The notes under the pieces: model-generated
Told to the model about the DNA's origin: nothing
The model's input: the letters and a program-made list of their open reading frames with translations, nothing else
Databases searched by the model: none
Position numbers and translations under genes: made by a program
Source of the DNA: G963668655 sp963668655
GTDB lineage: Bacteria; Myxococcota_A; SURF-8
Length of the DNA stretch: 64,000 nucleotides
Direction of reading: 5' to 3'
Assembly (NCBI GenBank): GCA_963668655.2
Contig: CAXXPQ010000004.1
Span: 1,054,001 to 1,118,000 of the forward strand
In this document: in pieces, positions 25,759-34,422 of the stretch
Layout of the letters: every line of letters begins with the position of its first letter
Numbering within the stretch: the stretch's first letter is position 1

Positions 25759-25917
25759 GGGAGCACCTCCGAATTCGATATGTATAATGACAAACCTTGA
25801 CTCTTGGTAGCACGAGAACGAGAAACGTATGCCACGAATCCGATGGACTTGTCAAGGATTTCTTAAGATTTTTTCAAAAATGGTGGCACGGCGCGGCGAG
25901 CGACGGACCAAATGAAA

Positions 25918-25939
25918 GGGAGAGGCCGCAGCCTCTCCC
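25918..25939 (-). terminator. Terminator of the small lipoprotein gene
   Basis: GGGAGAGGC (25918-25926) and GCCTCTCCC (25931-25939) form a perfect 9-bp stem with a CGCA loop, followed on the minus strand by TTTCATTT. It lies about 80 bp past the stop at 26018. Confidence 0.8.
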
Positions 25940-26017
25940 TTCATGTCTGGTGGAGACGGGAATCATTCGCCGTGAAAACGCCGCCGGGACGGCGATGCCA
26001 AGGCGAAGTCTTCGAAA

Positions 26018-26416
26018 TCAGTAAGCCGCACCTACAATGGCGTTCTGAGAACAGGTGCCGTAGTCCGTGGTGCAGGCGGTGATGTTGTTGGCGGTGGTGT
26101 AATCGTCCTTGTCGCAGTTCGTGTCGATGCACTCCTTCAGGTCCATCAGGCAGCCGAGCAGGGCGTCGCAGTAATTGGCGGCTTTGCAGGCCTGTTCCAT
26201 CTGGACATAGGCGTCCTTGAGTCCGCACATGGCGGCAGAGCAGAAATCGGCGCTGTCGTTGCAATCGTACCCATCGAAAATCTCGTCCGACTCGCTCCCG
26301 CCGTCGCCGTCCCCGTCGTCGCCATCGGTATCCTCGTCCTCGTCACAGGCGGAAGCCATCAAGGCCACGCTCAGAAACAGGGCCAGTAAAAGAATCAGTA
26401 CATTTGCCTTTTTCAT
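26018..26416 (-). CDS. Small acidic lipoprotein with DGD linker
   Basis: 132 residues in a frame overlapped by a longer spurious one. The start at 26416 has GGGGAGA upstream and yields a clean lipoprotein signal (MKKANVLILLLALFLSVALM then ASAC). The mature part opens with an Asp/Gly/Glu stretch (DEDEDTDGDDGDGDGG) and continues with a ~80-residue domain with regularly spaced cysteines (FCSAAMC, QACKAANYCDALLGC, KECIDTNC). The spacing suggests a disulfide-stabilised helical domain. No family recognised. It is flanked by its own terminator and a 210-bp upstream gap. Confidence 0.8.
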   Translation of the reverse strand: MKKANVLILLLALFLSVALMASACDEDEDTDGDDGDGDGGSESDEIFDGYDCNDSADFCSAAMCGLKDAYVQMEQACKAANYCDALLGCLMDLKECIDTNCDKDDYTTANNITACTTDYGTCSQNAIVGAAY

Positions 26417-26628
26417 GTCATTCTCCCCAATAATTGTATGAATGGAACTATGACCTCCCGGATACAAATCCAGCGGGTCGCCTTGCTTCTCGACTCTTGG
26501 AATGGAGAAATGATACCAACAAGCCACTCGGCATGCAAGAGGAAATTTGCAACGCGAAAAATTTCTCAGGGGATAATAACCGTGATCTCCATACGGCCGG
26601 AACAATGGAAACCACGGAATTTCAATTT

Positions 26629-27894
26629 CTAAATCTGGTAAACGATGCGCCCTCCGGCGATGGTGCAGACGGCCCGGCCGGTGAATTCCCGTTCCAACCA
26701 GGGCGAATTGGCGCTCTTCGAGCGGATTTCCTCCCGCGAAAACACCCAGGAAAGTTCCGGATCGATGATCGTCACGTCTCCATCCGCGCCCGGAGAAAGG
26801 GTGCCCTTTTCCAGCCCCAGCACCCGGGCCGGGTTGACGGTCAGTTTGGCGACGAGCCCGGGAAGGTCCAGCACGCCGTCCCGCACCAGCTCCAGTCCCA
26901 GGGGCAACGCCGTTTCCAACCCGATGATACCGTTGGCGGCCTGGTCGAACTCCACCAGTTTTTCCAGTTCCGAGTGGGGAGCGTGGTCGGTGGCGATGAC
27001 GTCGATGGTGCCGTCCTTCAATCCCCGACGCACGGCCTTGACGTGCTCCTCGCTCCGTAGCGGCGGATTCATCTTGAAATTCGGATCGTAATCCTCCAGG
27101 TCGGCGTCGCTGAGCGACCAGTGATGCGGCGCGGCCTCGGCCGTGACGTGAAGACCGGCCTTCTTGGCCTGGCGCACCAGTTCCACGGCTTCCCGGGTGG
27201 AGATGTGCTGAACGTGGTAACGCCCGCCCGTAAACGCGGCCAATTGGATGTCCCTGGAAACCATGACGCTTTCGGCCACGGCGGGAACGCCGCTCAACCC
27301 CAAACGAGTGCTCATGTAGCCTTCGTGCATGCATCCGCCGGCGGACAACGTGTGATCCTCCGCATGGGCGCAGACCACCACACCGAAGTTCTCGGCGTAT
27401 TCCAGGGCCGAACGCATGATGTCCGAGCGCATGATACCCTTGCCGTCGTCGGTGAAGGCCACTGCGCCCGCTTTCAGCATCTCGCCCATTTCGGCCAGTT
27501 CATCGCCGGAAAGTCCCTTGGAAACCGCGCCCATGGGGAACACGTTCACGCCGTTGGCCCGCTCGGCCTGTTTGCGGATGAAGGCCACGATGCTGGCGTT
27601 GTCGCAGACCGGATCGGTGTTGGGCATGCAAACGACGGACGTGAAACCGCCCGCTGCGGCGGCATCGCACCCGGAGGCCACGGTTTCCTTGTATTCATGA
27701 CCCGGCTCGCGCAGGTGGACGTGCATATCGATCAGTCCCGGAACCACCAGTTTGCCCTTGGCGTCGATGATCGTGGCGCGTTTTCCGGTGAATTCGGCGG
27801 CCTCGACGATACGCCCCGACTGGATGAAGACGTCTCCTCTTTTATCGATGCCGTTCGCCGGATCGATGACCCGGCCTCCCTTGATATGAATCAT
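26629..27894 (-). CDS. pyrC: Dihydroorotase
   Basis: 421 residues, the size of the class I (multifunctional-type) dihydroorotase. The metal-binding motif DMHVHLREPG is intact, with later His in VCAHAEDH and VQHISTREAVELV, and the catalytic Asp region IATDHAPH. It closes N-carbamoyl-aspartate to dihydroorotate in pyrimidine synthesis. The gene starts 4 bp after the pyrB stop; in related enzymes PyrB and PyrC of this class form one complex. Confidence 0.96.
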   Translation of the reverse strand: MIHIKGGRVIDPANGIDKRGDVFIQSGRIVEAAEFTGKRATIIDAKGKLVVPGLIDMHVHLREPGHEYKETVASGCDAAAAGGFTSVVCMPNTDPVCDNASIVAFIRKQAERANGVNVFPMGAVSKGLSGDELAEMGEMLKAGAVAFTDDGKGIMRSDIMRSALEYAENFGVVVCAHAEDHTLSAGGCMHEGYMSTRLGLSGVPAVAESVMVSRDIQLAAFTGGRYHVQHISTREAVELVRQAKKAGLHVTAEAAPHHWSLSDADLEDYDPNFKMNPPLRSEEHVKAVRRGLKDGTIDVIATDHAPHSELEKLVEFDQAANGIIGLETALPLGLELVRDGVLDLPGLVAKLTVNPARVLGLEKGTLSPGADGDVTIIDPELSWVFSREEIRSKSANSPWLEREFTGRAVCTIAGGRIVYQI

Positions 27895-27897
27895 GGC

Positions 27898-28824
27898 TCA
27901 GTTGCCTCCCATCAGTAAGTACATGAGCGCCATGCGGATGGCGACGCCGTTGTTGACCTGCTCCAGAATCACGGAACGTTCCCCGTCCGCCACATCGGGC
28001 GTCATCTCCACACCCCGGTTGATCGGCCCCGGGTGCATGATGATGGCGTCGGGTTTCGCGCGCCGCACGTTTTCACGGTTCAGTCCGAAAGTGGTGGCGT
28101 ATTCCCGGTCGGAAGGGAACAGGTGCTTGGGCATGCGTTCCTTCTGAACGCGCAGCATCATCACCACATCTACGTCCGTCAAGGCATCCTCCACTCGTGG
28201 ATGAATACTGATCCTGTCGGAAAGGCGCTCCACATAGCGCGGCATCATGGTCATCGGCCCCGACAGCCGCACGTTGGCGCCCAGGGTGGTCAGACCGTGG
28301 ATATTGCTGCGAGCCACCCGGCTGTGGGCGATGTCCCCCACGATGGCCACGTTCAGTCCCTCGAAGGAAGGTTTGTGCTCGGAAATCGTCAGGATGTCCA
28401 GAAGTCCCTGGGTGGGGTGTTCGTGACCGCCGTCCCCGGCGTTCAGGAAGGGCGCATCGATATGCCTGGACAGAAACCGGTGGGATCCCGCGGATTTATG
28501 ACGCATCACCACCATATCGATATTCATGGCCTCCAAATTGCGGACCGTATCCAGCAGGGTTTCTCCTTTGACCACGGAACTGCCGCTGGAACCGATGGAA
28601 TAAGTGTCCGCCGACAGACGTTTGGCCGCCATCTCAAAGGAGACTTTCGTGCGGGTGGAGGGTTCGAAGAAAGCCATGACGATGGTCTTGCCGCGCAGGG
28701 TGGGAACTTTTTTCACTTTGCGGGTGTTGATTTCCTTGAAGCTTTTCGCCGTGTCCAGAATGAAGAGCAGGTCGTCCCTGTTGACGCCCTCCAGGCCCAG
28801 CATGTGTTTGTGTTCGAAGGCCAT
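27898..28824 (-). CDS. pyrB: Aspartate carbamoyltransferase catalytic subunit
   Basis: 308 residues. The carbamoyl-phosphate loop FFEPSTRTKVSFEMA, the HPTQGLLD motif with a Gly/His-rich DGGHEHPTQ, and IMHPGPINRGVEM are all present. It condenses carbamoyl phosphate with aspartate in the first dedicated pyrimidine step. No pyrI regulatory subunit is present. It lies between pyrR and pyrC in one operon with very short gaps. Confidence 0.97.
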   Translation of the reverse strand: MAFEHKHMLGLEGVNRDDLLFILDTAKSFKEINTRKVKKVPTLRGKTIVMAFFEPSTRTKVSFEMAAKRLSADTYSIGSSGSSVVKGETLLDTVRNLEAMNIDMVVMRHKSAGSHRFLSRHIDAPFLNAGDGGHEHPTQGLLDILTISEHKPSFEGLNVAIVGDIAHSRVARSNIHGLTTLGANVRLSGPMTMMPRYVERLSDRISIHPRVEDALTDVDVVMMLRVQKERMPKHLFPSDREYATTFGLNRENVRRAKPDAIIMHPGPINRGVEMTPDVADGERSVILEQVNNGVAIRMALMYLLMGGN

Positions 28825-28827
28825 GGG

Positions 28828-29385
28828 TCAATCCTCCTTCTCTTCCTCGATGGCGTAAATCACCGCCCGATCCGAATCCCCCTGCTCTTTCAGCAAAAGT
28901 TCCACCCGTTCGTCGGCGTGAGTGGGAATCTGGCGGCCGACGTAGTCGGGCTGGATGGGAAACTCGCGCAGGCCGCGATCGATGAGCACGGCCAGTTGAA
29001 TGTTTTCCGGTCTTCCGAAATCGATCAGGGCGTCCATGGCGGCACGGATGGTGCGCCCGGTATAGATCACGTCGTCCACCAACACCACGCGTTTGTCCGT
29101 GATATCCGTGGCAATCTCGGTCTGTCCCACGATGGGTTGCTCCAGGGAGAAAATGTCGTCCCGGTACAGTGTGATGTCGATGATCCCGAATTCCGGCTCA
29201 TCATCCTCGATTCGTCGGATTTCCTTCACCAATCGGGCCGCCAGATGCATGCCGCCCGTACGGATTCCGATCAGAATCAGATTCTCTACGCCGCCGTTTC
29301 GTTCCACGATTTCCGAAGCCAGCCGGGCCAGGGCCCGACGAATCTGTCTGCGGTCCATGATGTCGAGCTTTTCTCGCAGCTTCAT
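28828..29385 (-). CDS. pyrR: Bifunctional pyr operon regulator/uracil phosphoribosyltransferase PyrR
   Basis: 185 residues from the ATG at 29385 with GGAGG. The PRPP-binding motif VVLVDDVIYTGRTIRAAMDAL and IGIRTGGMHLA identify PyrR. In other bacteria it binds UMP and the pyr leader RNA to promote termination. An intrinsic terminator sits 23 bp upstream of its start, so autoregulation of the pyrR-pyrB-pyrC operon by attenuation is likely. The frame is open upstream through the terminator to an ATG at 29472. Confidence 0.95.
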   Translation of the reverse strand: MKLREKLDIMDRRQIRRALARLASEIVERNGGVENLILIGIRTGGMHLAARLVKEIRRIEDDEPEFGIIDITLYRDDIFSLEQPIVGQTEIATDITDKRVVLVDDVIYTGRTIRAAMDALIDFGRPENIQLAVLIDRGLREFPIQPDYVGRQIPTHADERVELLLKEQGDSDRAVIYAIEEEKED

Positions 29386-29407
29386 AAACCCTCCTTCCTG
29401 AATGCAT

Positions 29408-29436
29408 AAAAAAACTCCCCCGTCATGCGGGGGAGT
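29408..29436 (-). terminator. Leader attenuator of the pyrR-pyrB-pyrC operon
   Basis: On the minus strand ACTCCCCC/GGGGGAGT (29436-29429 with 29421-29414) form an 8-bp GC-rich stem with a 7-nt loop, followed by seven T (29414-29408). The T-run ends just upstream of the pyrR ribosome site, so the hairpin is in the leader of the operon and must be overridden for expression. Confidence 0.85.
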
Positions 29437-29520
29437 GGGGTGTTTGCGCCGTCGCTTGTCGAGTAATCCCATACATTATTGTTGTGCCCTCGACCGATCC
29501 GTGTCGAAAAACCGGCTGTC

Positions 29521-29549
29521 GTTTACCATTCCGCAACGGGGCTTGTCAA
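29521..29549 (-). promoter_or_regulatory. Predicted promoter of the pyr operon
   Basis: On the minus strand TTGACA (29549-29544), 17-bp spacer, GTAAAC (29526-29521). This gives a leader of roughly 80 nt before the attenuator. The -10 is weak. Confidence 0.5.
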
Positions 29550-29596
29550 GCCAAAACGTACCTGTCCGGAGATCCGTACCCAGGCTCCATCCGAGT

Positions 29597-29978
29597 GGAA
29601 CCGACGCCTTTCCGGTCTGGCACGGTTTTTGCGAAGGTTTCCCGGGCGGGCGGAATGTAATTCCAAAGTTTTTTCATAATGTTGCGATGGAACCGCCGCG
29701 TCGGGATTCCGCTAAGCGGAATCCCGACGCCCCTCGGAATCACCGATTCCGGGGGGCGTCTTTCGCTCTTTCAGCGAAAGACGCGGCGTATGTCGGAATC
29801 CATCGAAGGAAACCGGGTATTTCGCCCGCCGGAAAACCGGCGCGGCACGCCTTTTGCTCCCGGCATGGAGATTGCAAACCCATGAAGTTATAACGAAAAT
29901 CCGATCGCAATCCACATGCCGGCGCAAAAGGCGTGCCGCTTGCAAAAAGCCGTGCCAGACCGGAAAGGCGTCGGTTCC
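29597..29978. repeat. Structured ~345-bp repeat, copy C
   Basis: The core runs 29614-29961 with the same GGTCTGGCACGG ends as copies A and B. Here the terminal inverted repeat extends outward to a perfect 29-bp arm pair (29597-29625 with 29950-29978). Three hairpins follow in the same order as copy B: GCGTCGGGATTCCGC/GCGGAATCCCGACGC (~29698-29730), CGGAATC/GATTCCG flanked by C/G runs (~29731-29756) and GCGTCTTTCGCT/AGCGAAAGACGC (~29756-29784). The right-hand ~120 bp match copy B at all but about eight positions. It fills much of the 800-bp divergent gap between pyrR and pntAA; beyond it and the pyr leader I see nothing else firm there. Confidence 0.85.
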
Positions 29979-30029
29979 CGGAGATAGAAGTTCTTTTCTC
30001 CACTCCTCCTGAGTTCCGAACATTCGTGA

Positions 30030-30058
30030 TTGAAAAATTCGGGAAAAAGGTGGAAAAT
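30030..30058 (+). promoter_or_regulatory. Candidate promoter of pntAA
   Basis: TTGAAA (30030-30035), 17-bp spacer, GAAAAT (30053-30058), about 125 bp upstream of the start. Modest match; it lies just outside structured repeat copy C. Confidence 0.35.
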
Positions 30059-30185
30059 CAATGGAATTTCGGCGCTCCCGGTCCGATCCTATGTGGTGAT
30101 GAAGGGCGAAAAGCCCGCCTCTGGCTGGGAAATCTTGCGGATCGAATCGTTTTCGAACATCGGAAACATCGAGAGGATGAATGCC

Positions 30186-31307
30186 ATGGTGATTGGAATA
30201 CCGAAGGAAACGGAAGCGGGAGAACGACGGACGGCGGCGTCTCCGGATAGCATCAGGAAACTGATTTCAAACGGGTTTTCCATACGCGTGGAGGCTGGAG
30301 CCGGATCGGAGTCGTTTTACTCGGACGATGATTTCCGGGAGGCCGGAGCGGAAATCGCGCCGGATGCGGAGGATCTCTATGCAAAATCGCAATGGATTCT
30401 GAAGGTTCGCCCTCCCACCGAGGCCGAGGCCGACATGATTCGCGAGAACACCGCCATCGTCTCCTTGATGAATCCTTTCGGCAGCCGTTCGCTGGTGGAG
30501 AAACTGGCCGCCCGGAACGTGACGGTTTTCGCATTGGAAATGGTGCCCCGCATCAGCCGCGCGCAGTCCATGGACGTTTTGAGCAGCCAGGCCAACCTGG
30601 CGGGCTATAAATCCGTGCTGATGGCCGCCGAGCATTACCCGGGCCTGTTTCCCATGCTCATGACGGCGGCGGGCACGGTTCGCGCCGCCCGGGTGCTGGT
30701 TCTGGGCGTGGGCGTGGCCGGATTGCAGGCCATCGCCACAGCCAAACGTCTGGGCGCCGTAGTTTCGGCTTTCGACATTCGCAGCGCCGTCAAGGACCAG
30801 GTGAAAAGCCTGGGCGCGGATTTCGTGGAAATCGACCTGGGCATCGAGGAAGGCGAGGGCTCGGGCGGTTACGCCCGGGAGTTGACGGAGGACGAACGCA
30901 AGCGCCAGATCGAACTGCTTGGCCGTGTGATCGCCAGGCAGGACATCGTCATCACCACGGCGGCGGTGCCGGGGCGTCCGGCCCCGAAACTTATTTCCAC
31001 CGAAACCGTACGGAGCATGAAGCCGGGTTCGGTGATCGTGGATCTGGCTGCCGAAAGTGGCGGCAACTGTGAAAGCACTCAACCCGGTAGAATCGTTCGT
31101 GAAAACGGCGTTACGCTGGTGGGAACCACCAACATTCCCAGCCTGCTGTCCGTGGAAGCCACCAATCTTTTCGCCAGAAACGCGGCCACGTTCCTGCTTG
31201 CCCTGAAAACGGAGGAAGGCGGACTGGCCGTAAACCGGGAAGACGAGATCGTCCGGGGATCGCTTCTTACTCACGAAGGCAAGCTGGTCCACGCCATTTA
31301 CGAATGA
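30186..31307 (+). CDS. pntAA: NAD(P) transhydrogenase subunit alpha 1 (NAD-binding)
   Basis: 373 residues. The ATG at 30186 has GAGAGG at 9 bp; another ATG 6 bp earlier is too close to that site. The sequence opens IGIPKETEAGERRTAASP, carries the dinucleotide fold VLVLGVGVAGLQAIATAKRLG, and the RQD region (RQDIVITTAAVPGRPAP). This is domain I, which binds NAD(H). The enzyme drives NADH-to-NADPH hydride transfer with proton entry. Separate alpha-1 and alpha-2 genes follow the Rhodospirillum-type arrangement. Confidence 0.95.
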   Translation: MVIGIPKETEAGERRTAASPDSIRKLISNGFSIRVEAGAGSESFYSDDDFREAGAEIAPDAEDLYAKSQWILKVRPPTEAEADMIRENTAIVSLMNPFGSRSLVEKLAARNVTVFALEMVPRISRAQSMDVLSSQANLAGYKSVLMAAEHYPGLFPMLMTAAGTVRAARVLVLGVGVAGLQAIATAKRLGAVVSAFDIRSAVKDQVKSLGADFVEIDLGIEEGEGSGGYARELTEDERKRQIELLGRVIARQDIVITTAAVPGRPAPKLISTETVRSMKPGSVIVDLAAESGGNCESTQPGRIVRENGVTLVGTTNIPSLLSVEATNLFARNAATFLLALKTEEGGLAVNREDEIVRGSLLTHEGKLVHAIYE

Positions 31308-31333
31308 TCGCCGGGAAAGGAAGGAATCAAACC

Positions 31334-31615
31334 ATGTCCGGATTCATTATCGCTTTAACCGTTTTCGTCCTGGCCGTCTTCGTCGGCTACCACGTGGTCT
31401 GGAAGGTCACCCCGGCGCTGCATACGCCGCTCATGTCCGTAACCAACGCCATCAGCGGCGTGGTGGTGGTGGGCGCCATCATCGCGGCGGGACCGGCGGA
31501 AACGAGCACGGCCAATTTTCTGGGACTGGCCGCCGTGGCCCTGGCTTCGGTGAACGTCTTCGGCGGCTTCATCGTCACCCAGCGCATGTTGGGCAAATTC
31601 CGCAAACGCAGCTAG
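31334..31615 (+). CDS. pntAB: NAD(P) transhydrogenase subunit alpha 2 (membrane)
   Basis: 93 residues from the ATG at 31334 (GGAAGGAATC upstream). Three hydrophobic helices with the conserved VTPALHTPLMSVTNAISGVV stretch and a C-terminal GGFIVTQRMLGKF identify the small membrane subunit. It forms part of the proton channel of domain II. It sits 26 bp after pntAA and 16 bp before pntB. Confidence 0.95.
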   Translation: MSGFIIALTVFVLAVFVGYHVVWKVTPALHTPLMSVTNAISGVVVVGAIIAAGPAETSTANFLGLAAVALASVNVFGGFIVTQRMLGKFRKRS

Positions 31616-31631
31616 GGAAAGGGAGGGCGTC

Positions 31632-33044
<1,413 letters not shown>

Positions 33045-33113
33045 GGTATGATATTTTGGTTATTGTCCGTTCAACGACCCCGAACGCAGGATATGCGATA
33101 AGGAGAATCGCCC

Positions 33114-34181
33114 ATGACAAAATCGGAAGCTCGTTTTCACGTTTCTCCCATCGGACGGATTCGCACGCCCTTCGACAGCGATTTCACGCCGAATCAGCCT
33201 ATTGAGAAAGAGGAAGCCCTCTGCCGGATCGAGCTGGACCCCGAATACGCCGCCGGGCTGCGGGATCTCGACCGTTTCCGTTACGCCATCGTTTTGTCTT
33301 TTCTGGACGGGCAGGACAAACCCGTGGAAATGGAGGTCACGCCTCCCTGGGCCAAGGGGAAAAAGGTCAGTCTGTGGGCGGCGCGTTCGCCCCGGCGTCC
33401 CAATCCCATCGGTTTTCACATCGTACGGGTGGTCAAGGTGGAGGGTAACGTGCTCCACACCTACGGCGTGGACGTTTTCGATGGGACGCCCGTTCTGGAC
33501 ATCAAACCCTACATCCGGGATCTGGACAGCCGCGCGGACGCCGATCACGGCTGGCTGACGGACGTGGATGATTACGCCGATCACCTGATTCAGCATCTTC
33601 GGGGGCTTCCCCACGATCATGACCATGGACACGGGCCGGACCACGCCCACGAGCACGCGCACGCGCACGTCCACACCCACGATCACGAACACGAGCACGT
33701 CCACGAGCATCCGCACACGCATCCCCACGGACACGACCACGAGTCGGACGGAGAGCATTCCCACGCGCATACGCACGTACATGCCCATCCCCACGACCAT
33801 CCGCACAGCCACGAACACGAGCACGCCCATGGCGAAGCGGATCACGCCCACGGCGACGGCGCTCACGCCCACACGCCGGACGCGGACCACGAGCACGCCC
33901 ACGGGCCGGACCACGCCCACGAGCACGCGCACACGCACGTCCACACCCACGATCACGAACACGAGCATGTCCACGAGCATCCGCACACGCATCCCCACGG
34001 ACACGACCACGAGTCGGACGGAGAGCATTCCCACGCGCATACGCACGTACATGCCCATCCCCACGACCATCCGCACAGTCACGAACACGAGCACGTCCAT
34101 GGTGAAGCGGATCACGCCCACGGCGACGGCGCTCACGCCCACGGGCCGGACCACGCCCACGAGCACAAGAAAGACAAGTAA
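33114..34181 (+). CDS. trmO: TrmO-type tRNA methyltransferase fused to a long His-rich tail
   Basis: 355 residues with AAGGAG before the start. Residues 1-165 are a complete TrmO/UPF0066 (VirR-type) domain: SPIGRIRTPF, VTPPWAKGKKVSLWAARSPRRPNPIGFH and DVFDGTPVLDIKPY. TrmO uses SAM to N6-methylate t6A37 of tRNA. Residues ~167-355 are a histidine-rich tail with His at roughly every second position, alternating with Asp, Glu, Ala, Pro and Thr. The tail is two near-identical DNA-level repeats plus a stub. Usual TrmO proteins end near where the tail begins. The tail should bind Ni, Zn, Co or Cu; its role in a tRNA enzyme is unclear, and it may be a metal store or sensor. Confidence 0.88.
   Translation: MTKSEARFHVSPIGRIRTPFDSDFTPNQPIEKEEALCRIELDPEYAAGLRDLDRFRYAIVLSFLDGQDKPVEMEVTPPWAKGKKVSLWAARSPRRPNPIGFHIVRVVKVEGNVLHTYGVDVFDGTPVLDIKPYIRDLDSRADADHGWLTDVDDYADHLIQHLRGLPHDHDHGHGPDHAHEHAHAHVHTHDHEHEHVHEHPHTHPHGHDHESDGEHSHAHTHVHAHPHDHPHSHEHEHAHGEADHAHGDGAHAHTPDADHEHAHGPDHAHEHAHTHVHTHDHEHEHVHEHPHTHPHGHDHESDGEHSHAHTHVHAHPHDHPHSHEHEHVHGEADHAHGDGAHAHGPDHAHEHKKDK
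33631..34170. repeat. Tandem DNA repeat encoding the His-rich tail (270 + 240 bp + 30-bp stub)
   Basis: Unit 1 starts at 33631 and unit 2 at 33901, both opening ACGGGCCGGACCACGCCCAC. A truncated third start is at 34141. Unit 2 lacks the 30 bp encoding TPDADHEHAH. The units are nearly identical even at third codon positions, so the duplication is recent or kept uniform by recombination. Confidence 0.9.
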
Positions 34182-34210
34182 AAACATAACGTTCCGAGTT
34201 CCAGTCACAC

Positions 34211-34243
34211 AACGGCGAGTCCATCCGGGATTCGCCGTTTTTT
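34211..34243 (+). terminator. Intrinsic terminator of trmO
   Basis: AACGGCGA (34211-34218) pairs with TCGCCGTT (34232-34239), followed by a T-run. Confidence 0.88.
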
Positions 34244-34300
34244 CGTTTCCGAACCCACTCCGGCAAGCGTTTTCGCATCCAATTTTAAGCAATGAAAATC

Positions 34301-34328
34301 TTGACGCGGAAGGGGAAATCGCTATCAT
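34301..34328 (+). promoter_or_regulatory. Predicted promoter of the CsgG-like/giant lipoprotein operon
   Basis: TTGACG (34301-34306), 16-bp spacer, TATCAT (34323-34328), 95 bp upstream of the first gene. Confidence 0.6.
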
Positions 34329-34422
34329 GCAAAATTGAATATTCCATAACTTCGGGCGTCTAATCGCCATCAATCCGAATAGGGATCCGTATGTCTTCTT
34401 TTGACAGAAATGAGAGGAAATC

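Noticed and set aside
25759..26017. Riboswitch upstream of the TonB/ECF operon
   Set aside because: No cobalamin-box-like or thiamine-box-like core sequence was seen, and no alternative terminator structure close to the first start codon.
26417..27334. Long frame running from pyrC antiframe into the small lipoprotein gene
   Set aside because: Only the last 132 codons, from the ATG at 26416 with its ribosome site and lipoprotein signal, look real. The upstream part is out of frame within pyrC.
29740..30003. Minus-strand frames in structured repeats B and C sharing a GLAR-x-FASGTPFAP-like peptide
   Set aside because: The shared peptide comes from the nearly identical 120-bp end and terminal arm. 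Frames do not continue through the variable hairpins in a consistent way, and no start with a ribosome site is seen. Treated as repeat sequence, though a conserved short peptide is not excluded.
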